A stretch of 33,617 nucleotides of DNA from Bacteroidaceae bacterium (lineage in GTDB: Bacteria > Bacteroidota > Bacteroidia > Bacteroidales > Bacteroidaceae): contig JAFWXS010000095.1 of assembly GCA_017517925.1 (NCBI GenBank), positions 1 through 33,617 on the forward strand. The letters are read 5' to 3'. The position numbers were made by a program, and so were the translations under genes. Numbering within the stretch: the first letter of the stretch is position 1; each line of letters opens with the position of its first letter. Below are positions 26,725-33,617 of the stretch, piece after piece. Under the pieces are notes generated by a model. That model was not told the DNA's origin, made no database searches, and saw only the letters and a program-made list of their open reading frames with translations.

Positions 26725-26763
26725 CGACTGACAATACAACATGAAAATCAATACCCAAATATA

Positions 26764-28800
26764 ATGAACAGACAACATCTTCCGAAAGGTATACTATGCA
26801 TCCTTTTCTGTATAGTATTTCATCCAACAAAAGCAAATATACCCGACATCTTTTCTCCTTCTACTGCTGAGGGTGATCTTGTTCCCGTACAAATCTACAA
26901 CAATCGCGACAAAAGCTATACCATCAAAATGCATATAACCGATGATTACAGCAACAAGGCTGTAAATAGTGGCGATTGCAGCTTCCACGAGTCCGAGATA
27001 TGGTATCTCGTAGGAACAGCCGATTCATTCAAGATGTATAACCATACCGCAGGCATGTCATTGGCACTGACATTAGCCAACGACGGGCCTAATGCTGCAG
27101 CCATTCTTACCAGCGAAGGCACCGACTTATGCCTCACCCGACAAAGCGATGACAGCTATGCCATCTCCCCCACAAGCAATACCACGCAAAGCTTCAACAT
27201 GCATGGTGGCAACGGACGCGACATTAAGCTCTATAATACCACCGACAAAGGGTCCACATGGCATTTCCGCCGTATAGACATGAGTAGAGCCCTCACTCTC
27301 AACTACAAGATACAGCCCACGGGAGGTTACAAGCAGAACTACAAGATAGGGCAGCTAACCTTCACCATTGCTGGTGTCACCAACGCCACCATGCTCGAGA
27401 AGAACTCTCTACCTACATCGAGCACTTGCTACTTACCGGAGGGTGCGGTGTTCTCCATCGGTAAAGGCCTGATCTGTCATGGATGGACGATGACCTTCAA
27501 CGGCAATGAAAGCCTCCCAGCCCAAGTTCTTCCCGCAACCGGACTCACAGTAGATGTCAATATTGCCGTAGCCCCTGACAACAAGTTCCAGTACTTATAC
27601 TATTCACCTGGTCCAGACGGACACCCTTATCGCATACCAGCCATTACCACTACAGCTAATGGTTACGTATTTGCCATCAACGACTACCGTCCCTGCGGAA
27701 ATGATATCGGGTTCGGCGAAGTAGACCTCGTAATGCGCCATAGCATAGCCCCTGGTAAAAGATGGGATGGCCATACATGGACCGCTCCAATCACTATCGC
27801 CGATGGTGAAGGTTCATCGGCCCACACTCGCGGCGAGACATGGAAGGTTGGCTTTGGCGACCCTGCCATCGTGGCTGACCGCGAAAACAACGAGATTCTT
27901 GTGATGAGTGTATGTGGCAACCGTCTCTGTTGGCATGGGAACTATGGTGCCGGCACCATTGATAACCCCGAAAACCCCAACCGTATATCACGTATACGCA
28001 TCAAATACAACAAACGTACCAAACAATGGGTTGCTGGTCAACCCGAAGAGGTCACCTACGACATCTATCCCCTATTCAAGGACAGTAAGGGGCACGCTCA
28101 TGTAGGCTCCCTTTTCATTGGTGCCGGACGCATAGCCCAAAGCAGTAAGATTAAGGTGGGTAGCCACCACCGCATCTACTGTGCCGTATGGGCTGTTGCC
28201 ACCGGTAGCGGCCGTCACCATAATTATGCCATCTACTCTGATGACTTCGGTGAGACCTGGCATCTACTCGGTGAGCTCGGCAATGACTTCAACGACAGTC
28301 CAGCCCCCTACGGCAATGAGCCCAAATGCGAAGAGTTGCCAGATGGCAGTGTACTCCTCAGCAGCCGTAAGGGATATGGCCGCTATTTCAACGTATTCCG
28401 CTATACCGACATCAAAAGCGGTAAAGGCGCATGGGATGGTGTTGTATCCACCGACCAAGTAGGCGACCTCAAATGGGGAAGCAACGACACCAATGGCGAG
28501 CCCTTGCGCATAGGCAATGTACTTTTCCAATCAGCTCCCACAGGCAATGGACGCAGTCACGTATCAGTTTTTTACAAGGTACTGAGCGATAATCCCGCTG
28601 ACTATACACCCACCAAACTATCTAACGGATGGACCCGAATAGCCGTATCCGACAGAGAGTCAGCCTACTCCTCCATGACACTCCTCCCCGATGGGAATAT
28701 TGGCTTGTACTATGAAGAGGCACCTGACGGATATTCTATGGTATATGTCCCCTTAGACCTTAAAAAAATACTTCCGGCCGATGTATACAAAAAGCTATAA
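26764..28800 (+). CDS. Exo-alpha-sialidase (GH33) with N-terminal accessory module
   Basis: The 678-residue secreted enzyme hydrolyses terminal sialic acid. A signal peptide (about 1-25) precedes an accessory region (about 40-180) with IWYLVGT near its start and GSTWHFRRID at its end, probably a ricin-like trefoil. A linker domain (about 180-280) leads to the catalytic beta-propeller, which starts with YRIPA (Arg290). It has the acid/base region NDYRPCGNDIGFGEVD, an Asp box SDDFGETW, the Glu/Arg phrase EPKCEELPDGSVLLSSR and a Tyr in ESAYSSM. No C-terminal sorting tail is present. An in-frame GTG at 26668 is rejected, as it lies inside the terminator hairpin. A+T content is higher than in the next gene. 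Confidence 0.92.
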   Translation: MNRQHLPKGILCILFCIVFHPTKANIPDIFSPSTAEGDLVPVQIYNNRDKSYTIKMHITDDYSNKAVNSGDCSFHESEIWYLVGTADSFKMYNHTAGMSLALTLANDGPNAAAILTSEGTDLCLTRQSDDSYAISPTSNTTQSFNMHGGNGRDIKLYNTTDKGSTWHFRRIDMSRALTLNYKIQPTGGYKQNYKIGQLTFTIAGVTNATMLEKNSLPTSSTCYLPEGAVFSIGKGLICHGWTMTFNGNESLPAQVLPATGLTVDVNIAVAPDNKFQYLYYSPGPDGHPYRIPAITTTANGYVFAINDYRPCGNDIGFGEVDLVMRHSIAPGKRWDGHTWTAPITIADGEGSSAHTRGETWKVGFGDPAIVADRENNEILVMSVCGNRLCWHGNYGAGTIDNPENPNRISRIRIKYNKRTKQWVAGQPEEVTYDIYPLFKDSKGHAHVGSLFIGAGRIAQSSKIKVGSHHRIYCAVWAVATGSGRHHNYAIYSDDFGETWHLLGELGNDFNDSPAPYGNEPKCEELPDGSVLLSSRKGYGRYFNVFRYTDIKSGKGAWDGVVSTDQVGDLKWGSNDTNGEPLRIGNVLFQSAPTGNGRSHVSVFYKVLSDNPADYTPTKLSNGWTRIAVSDRESAYSSMTLLPDGNIGLYYEEAPDGYSMVYVPLDLKKILPADVYKKL

Positions 28801-28877
28801 GTTACTTTATCGGCATACAAACACGTCAGTTAAGAAAGTTTAACTAACTGAAAAAGGGGTTTTTATCACATTCCAAT

Positions 28878-28885
28878 TATCTTTG
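28878..28885 (+). promoter_or_regulatory. Promoter -7 box for the esterase-sialidase gene
   Basis: TATCTTTG lies 52 bases before the ATG at 28938. The -33 position lacks TTTG; a T-run at 28860-28865 is the nearest candidate. The 28801-28850 interval between the two sialidase genes holds only a weak CAGTTA...TAACTG repeat. Confidence 0.55.
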
Positions 28886-28937
28886 CTCCGAGAATTATTA
28901 TTATAATAAAAACACAACTAAAGATCTAACCATTACC

Positions 28938-31900
28938 ATGAAAAAAATTTCGACACTCCTTGTGGCACTGCTGTGCACAACTGCCACAATCTTTGCCGAT
29001 GCCCCATTCCGCAACCATCGGTACGATGCATTCAAAGTGCTGCCTGTAAACGCGGAGCACATCGTATTCGTAGGTAACAGTATCACCAACATGCACGAGT
29101 GGTGGGAAGCCTTCGGCGACCACAACGTAGTGAACCGCGGCGTATCGGGAGCCGTCACCGATGAAGCCTTGGCCAACATCGAAGCCATCGCTGCCGGCAA
29201 ACCCAAGAAGGTGTTCCTGATGTTGGGCACCAACGACCTCGGCACCGCAGGCATCTGCACCCCGGAACACGTGTTGCAGAACGCTACACTCATGGTGGAG
29301 CGCCTGCAGGCTGTGACTCCCGCAACAGAAATCTATATCCAGAGCCTGCTGCCCAGCGGCCATCTCGGCAGTGGCGGCACACGTACCATGGAGGCTCTGA
29401 AAGCAACCAACAAGGCACTCGAAGCGCTGTGCACAGAGAAGAATATCACCTACATCGACCTGTGGGACGAACTATTAGACGTGGCGACCAACGCCAACGG
29501 ATTCTCCTACGACAAGCTGCACCTCACGGCCAACGCCTACAAGGTATGGTGCGACAAGATTGCGCCCTACGTGACAGGCGTTGAGAATGCCACCTCGGTA
29601 TATACCGATGCCGCACAAGCCGACGGCGGACTGGGCGGAGCATACGGCATGCGCGCCACGGTATTCAGCAAGCTGCCTGTCGACAGCGACGACATCCTCA
29701 TCATCGGTGACGAGATGATACATGGCGGCGAGTGGCACGAGCTGCTCCAGAGCGACCGCGTGAAGAGCCGCGGCACGGCATGGGGATACCCGGGCCCGAG
29801 CGTGGTGGACATACAGAAGATGATCCCGCTCATCCTGAACAACGGGGCCACACCGGCACAGGCGTTCCTCTACGCTGGCGTAGGACCTGTCAACGGCGAC
29901 ACTGACCTGCAGACCATACTCACCAACTACAAGAATACCGTAGCCAAGATATTGGAGCTGTCGCCCAACACCAAAGTGACCCTGATGAGCCTGCAGCCCA
30001 CCACCGATGCCAACAAGAACACCAACCGCGTGGTGGCGTTCAACACCTCCCTCAAGGAGTATGCCGATGCTACCGAGGGCGTGGAGTACCTCGACATCTA
30101 CACCGACTTCGTGAAGGATGGCGTGGCCAACACCGCCTACTTCAACGGCAACTACCTCTATGGCAAGGGCTACGCAAAGGTGGCCCAGAAGATTGCCGGG
30201 CAAATCAACAAGATAGAGCCCACGGCCAACATCACCGCCCTCACCGACGAAGAGGCCAATGCGGCCTATACCCGCTTCACCAACCGTACGGCATTGGGCA
30301 CAGCCATCGTGAAGGTGGCCGCACTGCCCGAGGGCAACGACGTGGGTCAGTACACCACAGAGGACCTTGCCGGCGTGAAGGCTCAGATTGCAGCTGCCTA
30401 CGAGGCATTGAAGCGCTCCACCGATGCGGCAGACACATTTACCGAGGAGGCCAATGCCCTGACCGAAGCGGCCAATACGCTGCTGCCCAGGATCAACATG
30501 CCCGCATACAGCACTGCAGGTGACGAGACGTGGTACCAGCTCTATACCCCCAACCGCGGAAGCCGCTACCTCACGAGCAACGGCGCCGGAGCGGGCGTGA
30601 CGGGCGAGGAGGCCAACAACTACGCTACCTCCATGTGGAAGTTCGTGGAGCGCACCGATGGCAAGGGCCTTGACATCGTGAACCGTCACGACAACACCTA
30701 TCTGGCCCCCACAGCAGCCAACAACACACAGCTTACAACATCGGCCACACAGCCTGCCAACGGATGGGCGCTGGGCTACTCGAACAGTGCCGGGCTCTTC
30801 ATCGTGAGCAGCGGCACCGTACAGCTCAACCAGACACAGCAGTCGCTCAACTACCAGGTATACAACTGGGGCGGTGGCACCGACCGCGACGACGCGGGCT
30901 GCCAGTATAGGGTGACGCTCGTGGAGAACGAGCCCGACGAGCTACCCCAAGAAGAGCCCGCCCCGTCAGCGATGGACTACACCATCGACAAGACCAACGG
31001 TAACCTCTACCGGGGAACGACAGCCAACCAGAACTGGAACAACGTATGGAAGAGCAAGGCGGAACCCCAACTGCAGTTTGGCTGCGGCACGATAAACAAC
31101 ATGAACTGGGAAGGCAACCATGTACAGCTGATGACGGGAACAGCAGGCAAAGCGACATACTCCATCACAGCACCCGCAGGGTATGTCATCACCGAGTACA
31201 GCTTCACCTTCGCCAACAACGGCCACAACACCGCCCTCGACCTGACCATGGACGATGGCGCCATATACGCTACCAAGACCGAAGCACAGATCATCAGCGC
31301 CAGCAACGTGAAGACGGGCTCCGTATCGTTCGTCCTTGCAGGAAGCAACGGAAAGGGCGTTGTGCTCACCAACTTTACCGTAAAGGTGAAGGAAGACAAA
31401 ATAGAGAATGTGAAAATCAGTAACGAGGAGAACCAATACTGGTACTACATCACCAGCGCCTCGACCAAGGACTACTGCGCCGGCAAGGTGATATACTATG
31501 ACAGCGACGTGGAGAAGCTGCGCTTCGGCGACAAGACCTTCAGCGCCCGTCACATCTGGAGCTTCTGGGAGAAGGACGGCAAGCTCGCCATCAAGAACTA
31601 CAAGGGCGAATACTTCGGCACGGCAGGTGCAGGTACAGGCGGCGGCACTGCGTTCGGCGTAGTGGGCGAGCCCAACCACATCTACAACATCAGCAGCGCC
31701 CACGGCTTCTTCATCATCAAGGACAATGCCGTGGAGCTGCATGCCCAGAACGACAATAAGGTAATCGTGCGCTGGGGAGCCGAGGCCGGAGGTGCATCGC
31801 TCTGGAAGTTCGACGAGGTGGATGTAAGCAACGCCACAGCCGAGCTGGCACGCACCGTAGTCGAGCAGGGCAAGATAAGCACCGGCATCGGCAATACCGA

Positions 31901-33578
31901 CCAGCCTATCGTACGCTCGACCATCCGTGTGAGCGGCCTCGAGGGCTGCATCACCTTCCAAGGCGTCAAGGGAGCATTTGCAGGCACCGACAAGGGCGAC
32001 ATCACCAACGTGAAAGCCTACTTCGCCACCAATGCGCGTGAACTCTTCGTAGACCCCGGGCAGCAGATGACATGGCGCGAGGAGAACGGCGAGCAGTTTG
32101 GCGAGACGGTGACCCTCGCCGAGGACGGCACATTCACCATCACCGGCAGCAAGACCCTGGAGCCTGGCGACCACTACCTGTGGATTACCTACGACATCGC
32201 CGAGACAGCCAAGGAGGGCAACACGGTCGATGCCACCATCACCTCCTACACCATTGACGGCAAGGAGGTAGCCGAGACAAGCGGCAACCCCAATCATAGC
32301 GTCACCATCTTCCTCTCCGAGGGAGCCGTGCTCATGCCCATGGACAAGGGTTCGCTCTACTACCGCATCCCCTCCATCACCGTGTCCAAGGACGGCAAGC
32401 GACTCGTCACACTCACCGACGACCGCAAGGGACACAATGCCGACCTCCCCTCACACTGCTACCTCGTAGCCCAATACTCCGAGGACAACGGCCGCACATG
32501 GAGCGACCCCGTCACCGTGGCAGGAACGCCAGAGACTGGCGGTAACTACGGCCATGGCGACGCCTCTATCGTCACCAACCGCGACAACGGCGAGATCATA
32601 GGTATCATGACCAGTGCCGGCACCTACGGCCACGGCTTCTTCGCCGGAACATCCGAGCAGCCTCCCCGCTGGAAGAGCATCACCAGCCGCGACGGCGGAC
32701 TCACATGGGAGGCCCCCGTGGACCACACCGACGACCTCTTCGGTGCCAACTGTGACAACCCCAATACCAAGACCTGGAAGAGCGGATTCTCCGGCTCGGG
32801 TGCAGCCCTGCAGAAGCGCGACGGCACACTCGTATCAAGCTTCGTCAACCGTCAGGCCGACAACAGCCAGCACTTCTACTTCTTCATGAGTAAGGATGGC
32901 GGCAAGAGCTGGTACGTGAGCGGGACGAGCGGCACAGACGGAGCCGACGAACCCAAGACCTTGGAGCGCAACAACGGCGACCTCGCCATCAGTGTACGTG
33001 CAAGCGGCTACAACTTCTACAACTACACATCAGACGACGGCGCCACATGGCACAACCAGCCGCGAACACGCTTCACCTCCGGTATCTCGGGCAACGCCTG
33101 CGACGGCGAGTACATGGTATGGTGCTCCACCCTCGAGGGTAATCCCTGGAACATAGCCTTCCAGACCCTGCCAAACAGCGGTAGCCGCCAGAACGTGAGC
33201 ATCGCCCTATCTACCGACGAAGGCGCCACCTTCGGCACACCCAAGACCATCTGCCCCCGTGGCTCGGCCTACAGCGCAGCGGTAGTACTCCCCGACGGCA
33301 CACTCGGCGTATACTATGAGGAGAACGGGCTCTTCGGCGGCTACACCATGCGCTTCGTGCGCTTCTCACTCGACTGGGCCAGCAACGGCACATACAAGTT
33401 CACCGATGATGCCCCCTTCTACCCCATCAAGTCGACCAACCCCACAGACATTGATTGCCTGGAGCGGGCAGACGACGGACAACAGCCAACAGCCATCTAC
33501 GACCTCGCGGGCCGTCGCGTAGAGAAAATGGAGAAGGGCATCTATATCGTTAATGGAATGAAAGTTGTGATTAAGTGA
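28938..33578 (+). CDS. Fused SGNH esterase, degenerate SGNH domain and GH33 sialidase
   Basis: This is a 1546-residue secreted protein. A signal peptide (about 1-20) is followed by SGNH hydrolase 1 (about 30-215) with Ser48 in GNSIT, Gly68, Asn99 in GTND, and Asp192/His195 in YDKLH. This is an intact esterase, probably sialate O-acetylesterase. SGNH domain 2 (about 236-423) aligns throughout, but the equivalents are Glu259, Gly316, Asn403 and Tyr406, so it cannot use the usual mechanism. A helical linker (about 424-520), accessory modules at about 525-668 and 830-961, an intervening domain (679-820) and a sialidase N-terminal domain (about 967-1125) follow. The GH33 propeller has Arg1143 in YRIP and Asp boxes at Ser1181, 1250, 1318, 1365 and 1425. 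The tail (about 1519-1546) reads YDLAGRRVEKMEKGIYIVNG and resembles a type IX sorting domain. Confidence 0.92.
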   Translation: MKKISTLLVALLCTTATIFADAPFRNHRYDAFKVLPVNAEHIVFVGNSITNMHEWWEAFGDHNVVNRGVSGAVTDEALANIEAIAAGKPKKVFLMLGTNDLGTAGICTPEHVLQNATLMVERLQAVTPATEIYIQSLLPSGHLGSGGTRTMEALKATNKALEALCTEKNITYIDLWDELLDVATNANGFSYDKLHLTANAYKVWCDKIAPYVTGVENATSVYTDAAQADGGLGGAYGMRATVFSKLPVDSDDILIIGDEMIHGGEWHELLQSDRVKSRGTAWGYPGPSVVDIQKMIPLILNNGATPAQAFLYAGVGPVNGDTDLQTILTNYKNTVAKILELSPNTKVTLMSLQPTTDANKNTNRVVAFNTSLKEYADATEGVEYLDIYTDFVKDGVANTAYFNGNYLYGKGYAKVAQKIAGQINKIEPTANITALTDEEANAAYTRFTNRTALGTAIVKVAALPEGNDVGQYTTEDLAGVKAQIAAAYEALKRSTDAADTFTEEANALTEAANTLLPRINMPAYSTAGDETWYQLYTPNRGSRYLTSNGAGAGVTGEEANNYATSMWKFVERTDGKGLDIVNRHDNTYLAPTAANNTQLTTSATQPANGWALGYSNSAGLFIVSSGTVQLNQTQQSLNYQVYNWGGGTDRDDAGCQYRVTLVENEPDELPQEEPAPSAMDYTIDKTNGNLYRGTTANQNWNNVWKSKAEPQLQFGCGTINNMNWEGNHVQLMTGTAGKATYSITAPAGYVITEYSFTFANNGHNTALDLTMDDGAIYATKTEAQIISASNVKTGSVSFVLAGSNGKGVVLTNFTVKVKEDKIENVKISNEENQYWYYITSASTKDYCAGKVIYYDSDVEKLRFGDKTFSARHIWSFWEKDGKLAIKNYKGEYFGTAGAGTGGGTAFGVVGEPNHIYNISSAHGFFIIKDNAVELHAQNDNKVIVRWGAEAGGASLWKFDEVDVSNATAELARTVVEQGKISTGIGNTDQPIVRSTIRVSGLEGCITFQGVKGAFAGTDKGDITNVKAYFATNARELFVDPGQQMTWREENGEQFGETVTLAEDGTFTITGSKTLEPGDHYLWITYDIAETAKEGNTVDATITSYTIDGKEVAETSGNPNHSVTIFLSEGAVLMPMDKGSLYYRIPSITVSKDGKRLVTLTDDRKGHNADLPSHCYLVAQYSEDNGRTWSDPVTVAGTPETGGNYGHGDASIVTNRDNGEIIGIMTSAGTYGHGFFAGTSEQPPRWKSITSRDGGLTWEAPVDHTDDLFGANCDNPNTKTWKSGFSGSGAALQKRDGTLVSSFVNRQADNSQHFYFFMSKDGGKSWYVSGTSGTDGADEPKTLERNNGDLAISVRASGYNFYNYTSDDGATWHNQPRTRFTSGISGNACDGEYMVWCSTLEGNPWNIAFQTLPNSGSRQNVSIALSTDEGATFGTPKTICPRGSAYSAAVVLPDGTLGVYYEENGLFGGYTMRFVRFSLDWASNGTYKFTDDAPFYPIKSTNPTDIDCLERADDGQQPTAIYDLAGRRVEKMEKGIYIVNGMKVVIK

Positions 33579-33617
33579 GAGCAGAGCCATGCTTGCATGA
33601 GCTATGCCGAGCGTGAA

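Noticed and set aside
26668-26763. Extension of the first sialidase to a GTG at 26668
   Set aside because: The GTG lies inside the terminator hairpin and upstream of the gene's own canonical promoter; a signal peptide starts at 26764.
29475-32435. Long minus-strand frames (404 and 489 codons) opposite the esterase-sialidase gene
   Set aside because: They mirror the G+C-rich codon use of the real gene, show no domain and have no promoter. They are shadows.
1-33617. CRISPR arrays, tRNA genes, integrases or transposases
   Set aside because: None seen on either strand: no regularly spaced repeats, cloverleaf-like genes or recombinase motifs.

Overview
The window looks like a chromosomal segment of a member of the order Bacteroidales (Bacteroidota). 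The reasons are the promoters, which repeatedly show the TAnnTTTG -7 box, four of them with a TTTG box exactly 20 bases upstream; the absence of Shine-Dalgarno-like sequences at most starts; the gene content (BY-kinase with a Gly-Tyr tail, PpiD/SurA-type isomerase, CNNM/HlyC protein, large sialidases); and the gene orders pdxJ-exbB-exbD-tonB and coaX-OMP-TPR-lptC-hlyC-ppiD, which I associate with this order. I cannot name a genus.

Layout. The left edge (1-140) carries a strong leftward promoter and a leader resembling those of Bacteroidales rRNA operons; the 16S gene would lie just outside the window. A low-molecular-weight tyrosine phosphatase gene (363-827) is followed by about 880 bases without a convincing gene. 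That gap holds heptad repeats, a strong terminator, and a 577-base segment bounded by perfect 32-base inverted repeats. Next come a leftward pdxJ-exbB-exbD-tonB operon (B6 synthesis and outer-membrane energisation) and a divergent nadK. Leftward genes follow for RNase Y, ZapA with a coiled-coil partner, a uracil-DNA-glycosylase-family enzyme and a conserved unknown. A rightward polysaccharide-export lipoprotein/BY-kinase pair (9303-12548) is richer in A+T than its neighbours and has no glycosyltransferases beside it. A leftward operon lptF-ribBA-aspC and a START-like protein precede a 480-base non-coding gap.

From 17935 everything runs rightward: trpS and coaX, a beta-barrel-like outer-membrane protein, a TPR protein, lptC, a CNNM/HlyC-type membrane protein and a PpiD-type periplasmic folding factor. 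Much of this set serves envelope assembly. The last 7 kb hold two sialidase genes. The first is a GH33 sialidase with an N-terminal accessory module. The second is a 1546-residue protein joining an intact SGNH esterase (likely sialate O-acetylesterase), a second SGNH domain that has lost all four catalytic residues, two accessory modules of the same type as in the first sialidase, a complete GH33 sialidase and a C-terminal tail resembling a type IX secretion sorting signal. Together they look like a host-glycan (mucin) system that deacetylates and releases sialic acid.

The points most worth a second look are the esterase/pseudo-esterase/sialidase fusion with its shared accessory module, the inverted-repeat-bounded segment at 1123-1699, the hairpin in front of the RNase Y gene, and the isolated export/kinase pair.
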